Shown piece by piece: positions 1 through 9,746 of a stretch of DNA of 64,000 nt. Every line of letters begins with the position of its first letter. The stretch's first letter is position 1. Location of the stretch: the IMG/VR virus record IMGVR_UViG_3300007735_000797, positions 36,043-100,042 of that record; one strand, written 5' to 3'. A program made the position numbers and the translations under genes. The notes below the pieces were generated by a model. It was not told the DNA's origin. It saw only the letters and a program-made list of their open reading frames with translations, and did not search any database. The DNA comes from a virus.

Positions 1-1511
1 CCTATTACATCTATGCGCTATATCAAGAAACAAGCGTTGAGAATGCGACCAAGATTTCTTCTATTGAAAATATATTAAAGGGTATTGGATATACTGCACC
101 GGGGTATAAATCTGCAACTGCAAATTTAAGATTGACCCACAAATCAGGTGCCTCCGCAACATCTGTATTTAAATTTGATGTATTTAGCGCGAGTAATGAA
201 TTTGGGAAGAAATCATTTATTTATACTGGAAACGATCAAACTCTTTCCAGCGGATATATCGATATTCCAGTAACTGAAGGTGCAATTGTAAGTGAAGTTC
301 ATTTTTTAGATGCAAATCAAACATACATTGAATTAGACGATACCAACATTGATATAGCTAATATTTTTGTTTCTGTTAGCGGAAGTTATTGGACAAATGC
401 TGCTTACTTTACAGGAACCCCCACAAGCTCTTCGCAAGTGTTCTTTGTAGAAAAGGTTGGAGGAAAGTATAGAGTTGTTTTTGGTGGCTCTAGACAGGAT
501 TCAAGGCTAAATGCCGCAGGATCAATCCCCTCAACTTCAGAACAAATAGTAGTTTACTATATTCGTTCAAGTGGTACATCTGGCAATAATTGTAAGGTAT
601 TTACATCTACGAATTCAAATTATACAATTACTACTAATATAAATTCTGCTGGTGGATTAAATCAAGTTGACATTGAATATTTGCGAGAAGTATCTCCGCT
701 TATATTTGGACTAAATCCAACAAATAAAAGAATAGTAACTATTAATGATTTGAAAGGCTATATTGGCACTCATTCTACATATGATACTACCAAGGATATT
801 GATACGAATATATCAGTTTGGAACGGTGCAAATACAAATCTAAAAGAATTTGGAACGTGCTATTTTTCAATCATTAATTCAACAACCACGATTGGTAATC
901 AGATAATTTCTGATGTTGCTGATTATAAAGCTGGAAATATAACCGTCAAGTATGTCGTTCCAAAGACTGTCAGTCTTGCAGTTACAATAGCTGCTAAATA
1001 TCTACCAAAAACAAAGAAGACTGCGGCTCAATTGAAATCGGGAATCGAATCTGCTTTAACTGTTTACGATGTCAATGAATTTTTCAATAGTGTTAATTCA
1101 GAAGATTTATTGGCCATAATGAGAACTGTGGATTCTTCTCTTTCAACCAATCAAACAACAATTTCGATGACAGCAACCTATGTTCATAGCTTGACCAGCG
1201 GAATAAATTTTGGATTTGAAAATGAAATTATCAGTTTCAATACTGAATTGTTCTCCTCAAAATATGGATCAGTAAAACTTACAAGCTCAACAGTAGCTGA
1301 CATTACTGGTTTTTACAAGATTCAAATGAAAAATTCTTCAGACGTTTTCATGGATTATGTCGGAAGATTCAATCCAAAAACAGGTGTAATTTCTCTAAAG
1401 AGTTCCTTTAATGCTACGAGTATAACATTCAACTTCGTAGTAAAGGACATAGAAGCGGTTAAGAATTTTGTTGTTGATCCTACATTTACAGTAACAACAG
1501 AAATACTATGA
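1..1511 (+). CDS. gp6: Baseplate wedge protein, gp6-like (5' end missing)
   Basis: The reading frame is open from base 3, so the gene starts upstream of the window; the TTG at 132 is internal. The visible part is about 502 residues, rich in beta-type Ser/Thr/Asn sequence. The segment near residues 220-400 (conserved PLIFGLNPTNKR, then a block with KYVVPKTVSLAVTIAAKYLP) resembles the C-terminal half of T4 gp6-type wedge proteins, which form the ring that holds the six baseplate wedges together. The stop overlaps the next start as ATGA, which suggests translational coupling. The position before neck genes fits a baseplate gene. The family call rests on resemblance and context; another baseplate wedge protein is the main alternative. 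Confidence 0.65.
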   Translation, partial: YYIYALYQETSVENATKISSIENILKGIGYTAPGYKSATANLRLTHKSGASATSVFKFDVFSASNEFGKKSFIYTGNDQTLSSGYIDIPVTEGAIVSEVHFLDANQTYIELDDTNIDIANIFVSVSGSYWTNAAYFTGTPTSSSQVFFVEKVGGKYRVVFGGSRQDSRLNAAGSIPSTSEQIVVYYIRSSGTSGNNCKVFTSTNSNYTITTNINSAGGLNQVDIEYLREVSPLIFGLNPTNKRIVTINDLKGYIGTHSTYDTTKDIDTNISVWNGANTNLKEFGTCYFSIINSTTTIGNQIISDVADYKAGNITVKYVVPKTVSLAVTIAAKYLPKTKKTAAQLKSGIESALTVYDVNEFFNSVNSEDLLAIMRTVDSSLSTNQTTISMTATYVHSLTSGINFGFENEIISFNTELFSSKYGSVKLTSSTVADITGFYKIQMKNSSDVFMDYVGRFNPKTGVISLKSSFNATSITFNFVVKDIEAVKNFVVDPTFTVTTEIL

Positions 1512-2191
1512 TTTTATTTTTTAATCCAGAAACACAAGGACTGACCGTATCTTTCGATGCGAGTTATTACATTGCTGAACTGGAAAATTACATAGCAACA
1601 ACATTTAAAAGCACTACTCCACCAACAAATAAAATTTTTGTTGAGGAGTATTTTCCCCAATGGATAAGAGAACAGCATAACAAAAATCCTGTTAGATTCG
1701 TTAGTTTTTTACAAAACTATTATGACTGGCTTTTTACTGTTGTATCCGGTGATGGATTTGGTGCTGATTACGAACTTGAAAAGTTATTAGGTATTAGAGA
1801 ATGCCCATTTGATTCGGTTGATGAATTAATTTATCTCTATGCTAATGATTTTCATGGCATATCATATACTACGACTCAAGTAGAGAATTTCAGACCTTTT
1901 ATTGAAAACATCCAAAAGAAATATCTTTCTGTAAAAGGTACAGACTCATCCTATGAATATTTTATTAAAGAAATTTACGGATTCACTGCTGGAGTTACGG
2001 CCAATTATTCTAATACTACTTTTGTACTAAATTCTACTAATATTGGACCGACTAACAAAATTCAAGACAAGACTTCTGAAAATACATATACTGTCAAAAT
2101 CGATGTCAGCTCAACAGCTGCCACTGCTGCTGACAAGAAGACAATAGAAGAATCATTCAATATTTTAGGATATAAGACATTGGTAATCTAA
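1508..2191 (+). CDS. Putative baseplate/tail structural protein
   Basis: This 227-residue protein starts on the ATGA overlap with the gp6-like gene. Its middle part (FVSFLQNYYDWL, then a leucine-rich stretch and KKYLSVKGTDSSYEYFIKEIYG) follows a pattern I know from baseplate-associated proteins of large myoviruses: a helical segment, then a KGT motif, then a short aromatic segment. In that group the motif is usually written with YRSKGTEKS. No signal peptide or membrane segment is visible. It lies between a baseplate wedge gene and another virion gene, so a structural role near the baseplate is likely. I cannot assign a T4 gene number. Confidence 0.5.
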   Translation: MILFFNPETQGLTVSFDASYYIAELENYIATTFKSTTPPTNKIFVEEYFPQWIREQHNKNPVRFVSFLQNYYDWLFTVVSGDGFGADYELEKLLGIRECPFDSVDELIYLYANDFHGISYTTTQVENFRPFIENIQKKYLSVKGTDSSYEYFIKEIYGFTAGVTANYSNTTFVLNSTNIGPTNKIQDKTSENTYTVKIDVSSTAATAADKKTIEESFNILGYKTLVI

Positions 2192-2192
2192 C

Positions 2193-2921
2193 ATGGCAAA
2201 CACCCCATTCAATTCAAATGACTTTCCGTTAAAGCAATCGCCTTACTATAGCAGAACATATGATTCTGATGTCGGTACTACTTTCGGATTTTCAAATCAT
2301 CAAATGGTAGCTTTCCAACCCGGAAATCCACTACAAGCTTCTGAATTGAATGAATTACAAGAAAAGCGTCTTCTTGACAACACTCTAAATTTTGAAATGT
2401 TGGGAGCATGGGCGAAGGAATGCTTTAGCAATAATTTAGATTTCCCTAAGTGGGATGGGGCAATTCCTCTATATCCAAAGACTGATACTATTGGATCTGA
2501 TACTAAGCTAATCGGTATTACTCAAATTGGAATAAACGCTTTACAAGTTCAATTTAGAACTGGCTGGTATCTAGTTAAGACTGATGCTGGTTTAAGAACT
2601 TGGGTTCATTACGATAATTCTCCAGCTACTGTGAGTTCCTTTGTATTAGCACCAGCTACAAATTATTACATTGGATTTTCAAAGACAGAAGGATATACCG
2701 GGGCTACGGTCAGCAATGATTTGGGAGACAATTCAGACGGGACTTCGGATCCAAGTATACCCGGAGCAGATCGTTATATCGTTGGTCTTGGTTCTGTAAT
2801 GTACAGTACAGTTTCTGGGTTTACAGGAAATTTTGAACCAGTGTTTAGTTATTATAATAGTGGTTTGACAGGTGTTACTAACAGTGCTACATATCTTAAC
2901 GGATTAACATTCCATCCGTAA
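2193..2921 (+). CDS. Putative virion structural protein (baseplate/fibre attachment)
   Basis: This is a 242-residue protein that begins 2 nt after the previous stop. The N-terminus holds the motif FQPGNPLQASELNELQE (residues about 41-57), a pattern common in phage tail and baseplate proteins that carry a short helical connector before a beta-rich body. The rest is Gly/Ser/Thr/Tyr-rich and looks beta-structured, as in fibre or spike connectors. No enzyme motif is visible. The location in the baseplate run supports a virion role; the exact part is not determinable from sequence alone. Confidence 0.5.
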   Translation: MANTPFNSNDFPLKQSPYYSRTYDSDVGTTFGFSNHQMVAFQPGNPLQASELNELQEKRLLDNTLNFEMLGAWAKECFSNNLDFPKWDGAIPLYPKTDTIGSDTKLIGITQIGINALQVQFRTGWYLVKTDAGLRTWVHYDNSPATVSSFVLAPATNYYIGFSKTEGYTGATVSNDLGDNSDGTSDPSIPGADRYIVGLGSVMYSTVSGFTGNFEPVFSYYNSGLTGVTNSATYLNGLTFHP

Positions 2922-2933
2922 TGGAGGTGAATT

Positions 2934-3515
2934 GTGAGTTGTGGTTGTAATAAAGGTAAAGATAATAATGGTAACAAAGTGAGAATTTTTAGAGATATTT
3001 CATCTGGAAAAACTGATGTAAAAAAGCTTTATACGATGATTCAAGGGTTTGCCTTAGCATATGCCTCTAGGGGATTGTCTAAAGAAAAAGCTCCAAAAGA
3101 AATCAAGCAGCTTAGAGTATTGAGTTGTTTTGGGAATGAATCTTCTGGCGGCGAATTGCCTCCATGTCAACATCTAAAGCCATCCTCAACTGAAGGTAAG
3201 TTTTATTGCGGTGGCTGTGGATGTGGAGACAAAAAGGCCACTTGGCTCAATGGAACTGCCGAGGAATATTCAAAATTAGATTTTCCTTTCTTGTCTTGCC
3301 CGTTGGCCATGCCGGGATTCTCAAATTATAAGCAGAGCAATCCAGACGAAGCAAACGAGCCTATAACAAGAAAGTTCTATATTGAAAATATGGACTTTAC
3401 AGATGTACAAGAGGTTGAAGTTACACAACATGAATTTGACCCTGCCTCTTTAGGATTGTCAAAACAAGTAACTCAAGATGAACTAAAAAACATCTTTAAG
3501 AAAAAATCCGACTGA
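2934..3515 (+). CDS. Cysteine-rich protein of unknown function
   Basis: I do not recognise this 193-residue protein. It uses a GTG start with a strong ribosome-binding site (GGAGGTGA at 2923-2930). Cysteines are clustered at the N-terminus (C3, C5) and in the middle, where FYCGGCGCGDKKATW gives a CxxCxC group, with further Cys at LSCF, PPCQH and LSCP. This spacing suggests bound metal, most likely zinc, or an iron-sulfur site. The rest is charged and probably soluble. It lies between baseplate and neck genes, where most neighbours are virion proteins, so a small structural or assembly protein is possible. No function is claimed. Confidence 0.6.
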   Translation: MSCGCNKGKDNNGNKVRIFRDISSGKTDVKKLYTMIQGFALAYASRGLSKEKAPKEIKQLRVLSCFGNESSGGELPPCQHLKPSSTEGKFYCGGCGCGDKKATWLNGTAEEYSKLDFPFLSCPLAMPGFSNYKQSNPDEANEPITRKFYIENMDFTDVQEVEVTQHEFDPASLGLSKQVTQDELKNIFKKKSD

Positions 3516-3539
3516 ATCTAATGCAGCATACATAATAGT

Positions 3540-4346
3540 ATGCCAGCATTAAATTCCAGAGAATCTTTAATAGATTACGCTTTTAGAGCTTTAGGATCAC
3601 CTGTAATCGAAATAAATGTCGATATGCAGCAAGCCTATGACAGGCTTGACGATGCGCTCCAGTTCTTTGCCGAGAGGCATTTTGACGGGGTGGATCGTTG
3701 CTATTTTGATTATGTTGTCACTCAGCAAGACGTAGATCGTAAATATATCAATACGGATGCCTTTGGTCCCATGGTCGGGGCTGATGCGTCTGGCCGTCCA
3801 GATGGGCGAGATATATTATCGATAATTAGAATTTTTCCTTTCGGTACTCATAGTTCAAATAATTTTTTTGACATTCGCTACCAGCTAGCATTGAATGACT
3901 TCTTTGGTATTAATACCAATCTTAACACAAGCGGTGCTGCTCCAGTAGCAACTTATGATATTGCCAAACGATATATCCGTCTGATCGAAATGATGTTTGA
4001 TCCGGAAAGAGCTATTCGTTTTTCCAAGGTTACAAACAAGCTTCAAATCGAAACCGATTGGACAGAAATGAAGGCTGGAACCCATTTGGCGGTTGAAGCT
4101 TATGTCCTCTTAGACCCAGAAAGATACACAGAAATCTATAACGACATTCTTCTAAAGAAGTATGTAACGGCTCTTATCAAGAGACAATGGGGCGCAAATC
4201 TTTCAAAGTTTGATGGTGTTCAGCTTCCCGGTGGCATTGTCACCAGAGGATCCTCAATTTTTGGAGAAGCAATTCAGGAAATTGCAATACTTGAAGAACA
4301 AGTAAGATCCGCTTATGAGTATCCACCTGACTTCATGACAGGATAA
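3540..4346 (+). CDS. gp13: Neck protein, gp13-like
   Basis: This is a 268-residue protein whose N-terminus (LIDYAFRALGSPVIEINVD then QQAYDRLDDALQFF) closely follows the gp13 pattern of marine T4-like phages. gp13 and gp14 form the neck that closes the filled head and accepts the tail. The C-terminal half carries conserved-looking helical sequence (LLDPERYTEIYNDILLKKYVTALIKRQWG). The gene is followed 2 nt later by the gp14-like gene, the expected partner. No convincing ribosome-binding site precedes the ATG; the upstream CATAATAGT is A+T-rich. The length is close to the roughly 260-310 residues usual for the family. Confidence 0.85.
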   Translation: MPALNSRESLIDYAFRALGSPVIEINVDMQQAYDRLDDALQFFAERHFDGVDRCYFDYVVTQQDVDRKYINTDAFGPMVGADASGRPDGRDILSIIRIFPFGTHSSNNFFDIRYQLALNDFFGINTNLNTSGAAPVATYDIAKRYIRLIEMMFDPERAIRFSKVTNKLQIETDWTEMKAGTHLAVEAYVLLDPERYTEIYNDILLKKYVTALIKRQWGANLSKFDGVQLPGGIVTRGSSIFGEAIQEIAILEEQVRSAYEYPPDFMTG

Positions 4347-4348
4347 AA

Positions 4349-5266
4349 ATGGCAACTAATCCTTACTTCAGAGACAATTATTCTGGTGAGCAGAATGTAA
4401 CCGAGTCCATCGTGATCGAAACAATCAAGATGATGGGTAAAAATTGTTTCTACATTCCTAGAGAATATAACAACATCTCTGTTCTTTATGGAGAAGATCC
4501 TTTATCTTCCTTTACAAATAAAATTGAGATAGAGATGTATCCCGCTACAGTCAATGGCTTCGGTGGTGCAGGCGATCTTGCCTCAAGATTTGGAATTGAA
4601 GTTAAGGATGACGTTACTTTAGTAGTTTCTAAAAAACGATTCACTAAAGAAGTAACTGAAAGATTCAATACAATCACACGCCCTAGAGAAGGGGATTTGA
4701 TTTACTTTCCTTTATCTAAAACATTTTTTGAAATAAATTTTGTAGAACACGAAACGCCATTCTATCAACTAGGAAAGCTTTATACATTTACTTTATTCTG
4801 CGAAACCTTCGTCTTCTCACACGAAGAATTCAATACAGATTCTCCATTGGATTCTATTATGGATCGCTCAAAGGAAACTTATTCATTGTTTATCAATGAA
4901 GCTGGTGGTACTTTCATGAATGAATTTACTATTGGCGATAAGCTTTACCAAAACGGATTTACATTTGGATCTTCGCCAAAGACTGCTGCTATTGTAAATT
5001 ATAATACCAGAGTGAAACAACTTACGCTATCTCCGATTAAAGGAACATTTGTGTCGGGTGATATCGTGGTTTCTAATGAGTTTGGAATAACTGCTTCTAT
5101 GACTGGGGCAACATCATCTAATGTTGTCACATATTTCAATACAGAAACAGACAACATTTCTGATATTGATAATCCATTTGACATGCTTGTGCAAGATTAT
5201 TACGCTGGAGTCACACCAAGTTTGATTGACTATAGTGAAGATAATCCGTTTTCAGAGGGTATTTAA
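4349..5266 (+). CDS. gp14: Neck protein, gp14-like
   Basis: This 305-residue protein begins MATNPYFRDNYSGEQNV and continues with VIETIKMMGKNCFYIPRE, a recognisable gp14 N-terminal pattern. gp14 joins gp13 in the neck between head and tail. The centre contains GDLIYFPLSKTFFEINFVEHE and FYQLGKLYTFTLFCETFVFSHE, also typical of the family. The C-terminus (NPFDMLVQDYYAGVTPSLIDYSEDNPFSEGI) is short and acidic. It lies directly downstream of the gp13-like gene and immediately before the small terminase gene, so the three are probably co-translated. Confidence 0.85.
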   Translation: MATNPYFRDNYSGEQNVTESIVIETIKMMGKNCFYIPREYNNISVLYGEDPLSSFTNKIEIEMYPATVNGFGGAGDLASRFGIEVKDDVTLVVSKKRFTKEVTERFNTITRPREGDLIYFPLSKTFFEINFVEHETPFYQLGKLYTFTLFCETFVFSHEEFNTDSPLDSIMDRSKETYSLFINEAGGTFMNEFTIGDKLYQNGFTFGSSPKTAAIVNYNTRVKQLTLSPIKGTFVSGDIVVSNEFGITASMTGATSSNVVTYFNTETDNISDIDNPFDMLVQDYYAGVTPSLIDYSEDNPFSEGI

Positions 5267-5683
5267 ATGTCTGATATAACAAACAAAGAACAACTCAATA
5301 ATTTTCTAGAAATAACTAATCCAAAAACTTTGAAGCAAGAATCTTCTATAGTGAAGAAAAATGTAGAAGATGACTATGAATATGCTAGAGATAACATTAG
5401 AGAGATTCTAGAGAAGGGCAAAATGGCTTTAGATGGCATTCTTCAGGTTGCTCAGGATGGAGACTCCCCCAGAGCATACGAAGTCGCTACAAATATGCTC
5501 AAGGCTCTCTCAGAGATCAATAAAGATCTCATGGATGTCCATGTTAAGGTCAAGGATAGTGAAAAAACCACAATTAAGCAAACCAATAACGCTATTTTTG
5601 TGGGTTCTACCTTAGATCTTCAAGACATGATAAATAAAGAAAGAAGCTCAAAGAAAGCGATAATACAGGACAACAATGTTTGA
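5267..5683 (+). CDS. gp16: Terminase small subunit, gp16-like
   Basis: This is a 138-residue, mostly helical protein. Residues about 35-100 (DDYEYARDNIREILEKGKMALDGIL, then PRAYEVATNMLKALSEINKDL) match the central coiled-coil region of T4-type small terminases. These oligomerise, recognise DNA and stimulate the gp17 packaging motor. The ATG directly follows the gp14 stop, and the end overlaps the next gene by 8 nt. In T4 the order is 15-16-17; here the small terminase gene precedes the gp15-type gene. Confidence 0.85.
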   Translation: MSDITNKEQLNNFLEITNPKTLKQESSIVKKNVEDDYEYARDNIREILEKGKMALDGILQVAQDGDSPRAYEVATNMLKALSEINKDLMDVHVKVKDSEKTTIKQTNNAIFVGSTLDLQDMINKERSSKKAIIQDNNV

Positions 5684-8600
5684 TTCATTTTATAACGATT
5701 GCATTAAAAAGAACACGATAGCATTTGCTTCGTTATTTAACAACATCTATGTGAATAGAGAGGACACAGAGGAATCTAAAAAAATAAAAGTACCTCTAGT
5801 ATATGGCGGTAAGGAAAAGTATGTAAGTCGCCTTCAAAATCCGTCTAGTATTTCTGAAAAAGATAAGCTTCAAATAACTCTTCCCATGATGAGTTTTGAT
5901 ATGTCTAATCTGCAATACGATACGCAGAGACATAGAAACAAACTTGAATTCAACAAGCTTTTTTATCAAGAAGAAGGTGAGACTAAAGCCAAAATTAAAA
6001 TAGGCGAATATCCTTGCTTGATGCAATTTAATCTTGCAATTTACACTCGTAATATTGAAGAAAATTTTCAAATTATTGAGCAAATTGCACCCTATTTCAC
6101 GCCTGAATATATTCTTACTCTAGATTTTGATAAGACTTTGACTAGAGGTATTGATATTCCGATTAATCTAGTTGCATCAAAGATCGGAAATGACTATGAA
6201 GGTGGATTTGGCAATCGTAGAGCTGTAGTAAGTACCTTACAATTTGTAATGCGTACCTATTTGTTTGGTCCTGAGCGAGAAGCAACGCCAATTCTTACAA
6301 CTGATTTTAATCTTAATACCCAAGACAGCTTTTTACAATTTATTACAGATGTTCAAGTCAATGATGACTTATATCTTAACAATCAATCTATTACAGTTAC
6401 TTGGAGGCAGGGAGGTATTTTCCCCAGAAATCCAACTATCGTAATTACAAATCTTACAAACTACACCCAAGAAATAGTCTACGATCCAGAAACATTTGAC
6501 GTTGGCGATGGAACTAATAGTGTTACATTTCCTATACCAGCTTCTGCTCCTTTGCTACAACAGTTATATGTAAGAGTATTTTTGGGCACAGTATCAGATA
6601 ATTCGCCAGCATTTGAAATTAGATCAGCTGCTGGAAATATTTCCTTGTTACGGTTGGCTAATTTTTCTGGGACAACTTTTAATGATTTGATGTCATCCAA
6701 CCACTATTTCTTTACTCAAAGTGGTGTGACACAATTTCCAAGAGGCAACAATCTTGTCTTGGCTTATAATTATGGCTCATATAGCGATCTTAACATTAAA
6801 ACGCCCGGATTACTTGAATATTATCGTGCATTTGGCTTAACATTTAGAGCAAATACAATTGACAATCCACAAATTCCATTTGGTAGCGTTATACACAACG
6901 GCATGTGGGCTGGTATAAGTTATGATCAGAACAGAGTTTTGCCTTGTTTAACAATTTACATGAGACCCGGAGCCAATGTAAATTTATATGCAAACCAAGG
7001 TGATGGGGTGTTCGGCACAACACAAGGATCATTAGCAAATAGAAGAACAAGTGAGGATATGTTCCAAGCAACATATGGTTCTCAATCTTATTATATTAAT
7101 GGATTTTGGGGATGGAATGGAACTACAAGTACTATAAGTATTGGATCATATCCAACAGCTGGCATTACAATAGAGAGTGGTTTTAGTGGATATATTTTTG
7201 ACAAAAATAATCAAAATAGATATCCCGACACCGGAAAATATTCAACTGGTGTAACTCATTCTCAAGCAGGCCCATCAATAAGAACATTATTTGATCCAAC
7301 ATTTACTCAAAAGTTATATCCAAATCGTGGGGCAACAGGTCTAAGAGCTTGGCAAATTACTGCCTTTGGTAGTAATAATCCAGCTGATTTATTTTTTGAT
7401 TCAAATGTAATTTCTGGTTCGACTCTACCGATTTTTACTGCCAATCCCAATTTGTCCGGTTCTGATTTTAATTATCTTGATAACAATGATAAGATGAGAT
7501 TTGGAACGTATATGGACTGTTATAGAATAGCCCATAATGGAAACACATATTTGATTCCATCTCCATTTACTGCAAATCTTGTTACAGATATGCTTGGGTT
7601 TACTGCATATAAATCGACTGGATTTACAGGCAGAGAAGAATTTGCTGGTAAGTTTGGAACAACCTATGTGGGAGGATGGAATAAATTATTTGATTTTGTT
7701 TATGCTGGAAAAAATATAAATGGTGTTACGTTTACCCCACCCACTCCATGCGTGGATATTATTTTCAATGATCATGAACTTAGATGGGGACTGGGTTTGG
7801 GTGCTGATGCCTTGATGATATGGAGATTCATGCTTTTGGTTGATGGGTTGACAACTGCTTGGATCAATAGAGTCAAACAAGATGAATTCTGGCCAAATCT
7901 TCAGGCCAAATATGCAGAATATCCCGGCCTGTCTTTTGACAGAATCTTTGATAATATGAAAAATTCATTTATTCAGTTTACATCAGGACCTTTATCGAGA
8001 AAAGGTCTTCATGGAGGAATTCAGTTTTCTACTGATGCATTGCCATTGAATGAATTTTATGACAATGAGGTTAGAAAATATTGGTATGGACTTCAGGAAA
8101 CAAGCGAAAGAAGAAGTCCGGGATGCAAATTTGCTCCAGTTCATGTAAACAGAATTCCTAAATTAAAATCAGCTGCTCGTTTTAATGATGTAACAATTCA
8201 GAGCTTTTCTCAAGGAGTAACATTACCATACGAATTAATATATCATTATCCTTATGGTTATCCTTATACTTTCTCAAATTATCAGGGAAGATATAGAAGA
8301 ACAGGTTATGGCCCTACACCATCTAATCCAATAGCATTACAAGGTGTAACAAATATAGTCATAAATCTAAATCCAACGGTACAACAAGTAAATATATCAT
8401 CTGATAAGCTTGTTCCTTGGTTTATTGAGGACTCCGTTGGACAAACTGGTACAGCTTTTAATGTAGGTATTTCATATAATCAAACATATTTTGAAACAAA
8501 CCAATTACCTACTACATTGGGGAACGGTACTTTTGTATCTTTCTTTGGTAAATATCAAGAACCTTCACTCTGGCCTACGGCGGGAAGATCTTTATCAGAA

Positions 8601-9746
8601 AAATATGAACCATTTTTTGCAATAAAACACGAATCAAAAGAAATTCGTGGCGTAATTGAAGAAAATATGAGTCATGGGGTTTCTGGAATATTCATCTATA
8701 ATAATATTTTATTTAATAGAGTAACATATCATGTTCCACATGGATATGAAAACAGTTGGTTTATGGATAGTTTACCTTCAGTTGCAAATAATTTTGCTAG
8801 AGGATTTACTTATAATGATCCTGCAATATTTTCAAAAACAGATTTTAGTGGGGTTGATCAAAGACAAAATCCAAATTACCAACCGATAAATTTTTATCAT
8901 TCTTATAACGAAAATATATTCATATCAAAATTATTAACACCGCTTCCACTTAATATTTTAAATCAAGCTGTAATTTTCCAAGGACCTATAACAAATGAAA
9001 ATGATTCTAGTGCTGGGTATTACGGAATTCACCCTAAATCTTGGAACAATTTTAAATACAATGATGAGATTTTATTAAATCATATTTTATGGGATATAGA
9101 AGTTGCTACCCATGGAAGAACATATGAATATCTTTCTTCATCTGATGATATTTCAATGGAAGAAGCTTTAAGATATGAGGTTGGAGGATTTAATATCTCT
9201 AAATTGAATCCGGCTTTAGTTAGCAAAGTTAGATTGTTGGGTGTTACTGGGTCTGATCAAAATTTAATCTTACACAGAATTACTCTACCAATTCCATATA
9301 TTTTAACAACTGATTATGCAAAACCAGAACAGGGTTCATATTACGATAATTGGTATAATAATCATTTTGCTCAAAATGTTTTAGCCACAAGTGTCGATCC
9401 TTCCACTGGAACAACCCTTGATAACATTAATCTTATCACGACTGGAAATAGAGATTTAGACTTCTATACTAAGTCTGTTGTAACAGAATCAAACGGTTCT
9501 CACTCATGGAGTACACTTAGAACTGATAATAACATCAGACGTTTCAGTGTTGATGTTTTTGCTGGGACTCAATTAGTTGGAAACTTAGTACCAAGCAAAT
9601 ACTATCCAATGGGTGTTTGGTTGGTTACTGATGAAGTATCAATATTACCAGACGGAACCACGTTTAATAATTACAACTTAACTTTCCAATATCGTGATGC
9701 TGGTCCAATGGTTGATGGAATTACTACTGCACCTTATAGAACATGA
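5676..9746 (+). CDS. Giant gp15-type tail terminator fusion protein
   Basis: This is a 1,356-residue protein. Residues 1 to about 200 match T4 gp15, the proximal tail terminator that caps the sheath and binds the neck: MFDSFYNDCIKKNT, KKIKVPLVYGGKEKYV, NLAIYTRNIEENFQIIEQ, IAPYFTPEYI and a YEGGFGNRRAVV segment. T4 gp15 has 272 residues, so more than 1,100 residues are extra. Residues about 210-330 look like a beta-sandwich (ITVTWRQGG to YVRVFLGTVSDNSPAFEI). The remainder is aromatic and Gly/Asn-rich and I do not recognise it. No frameshift or internal stop is seen. The gene overlaps gp16 at the start and gp17 by 4 nt at the end. I infer a decorated neck or collar, possibly whiskers or a host-binding domain. 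gp15 identity is firm for the N-terminus only. Confidence 0.75.
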   Translation: MFDSFYNDCIKKNTIAFASLFNNIYVNREDTEESKKIKVPLVYGGKEKYVSRLQNPSSISEKDKLQITLPMMSFDMSNLQYDTQRHRNKLEFNKLFYQEEGETKAKIKIGEYPCLMQFNLAIYTRNIEENFQIIEQIAPYFTPEYILTLDFDKTLTRGIDIPINLVASKIGNDYEGGFGNRRAVVSTLQFVMRTYLFGPEREATPILTTDFNLNTQDSFLQFITDVQVNDDLYLNNQSITVTWRQGGIFPRNPTIVITNLTNYTQEIVYDPETFDVGDGTNSVTFPIPASAPLLQQLYVRVFLGTVSDNSPAFEIRSAAGNISLLRLANFSGTTFNDLMSSNHYFFTQSGVTQFPRGNNLVLAYNYGSYSDLNIKTPGLLEYYRAFGLTFRANTIDNPQIPFGSVIHNGMWAGISYDQNRVLPCLTIYMRPGANVNLYANQGDGVFGTTQGSLANRRTSEDMFQATYGSQSYYINGFWGWNGTTSTISIGSYPTAGITIESGFSGYIFDKNNQNRYPDTGKYSTGVTHSQAGPSIRTLFDPTFTQKLYPNRGATGLRAWQITAFGSNNPADLFFDSNVISGSTLPIFTANPNLSGSDFNYLDNNDKMRFGTYMDCYRIAHNGNTYLIPSPFTANLVTDMLGFTAYKSTGFTGREEFAGKFGTTYVGGWNKLFDFVYAGKNINGVTFTPPTPCVDIIFNDHELRWGLGLGADALMIWRFMLLVDGLTTAWINRVKQDEFWPNLQAKYAEYPGLSFDRIFDNMKNSFIQFTSGPLSRKGLHGGIQFSTDALPLNEFYDNEVRKYWYGLQETSERRSPGCKFAPVHVNRIPKLKSAARFNDVTIQSFSQGVTLPYELIYHYPYGYPYTFSNYQGRYRRTGYGPTPSNPIALQGVTNIVINLNPTVQQVNISSDKLVPWFIEDSVGQTGTAFNVGISYNQTYFETNQLPTTLGNGTFVSFFGKYQEPSLWPTAGRSLSEKYEPFFAIKHESKEIRGVIEENMSHGVSGIFIYNNILFNRVTYHVPHGYENSWFMDSLPSVANNFARGFTYNDPAIFSKTDFSGVDQRQNPNYQPINFYHSYNENIFISKLLTPLPLNILNQAVIFQGPITNENDSSAGYYGIHPKSWNNFKYNDEILLNHILWDIEVATHGRTYEYLSSSDDISMEEALRYEVGGFNISKLNPALVSKVRLLGVTGSDQNLILHRITLPIPYILTTDYAKPEQGSYYDNWYNNHFAQNVLATSVDPSTGTTLDNINLITTGNRDLDFYTKSVVTESNGSHSWSTLRTDNNIRRFSVDVFAGTQLVGNLVPSKYYPMGVWLVTDEVSILPDGTTFNNYNLTFQYRDAGPMVDGITTAPYRT

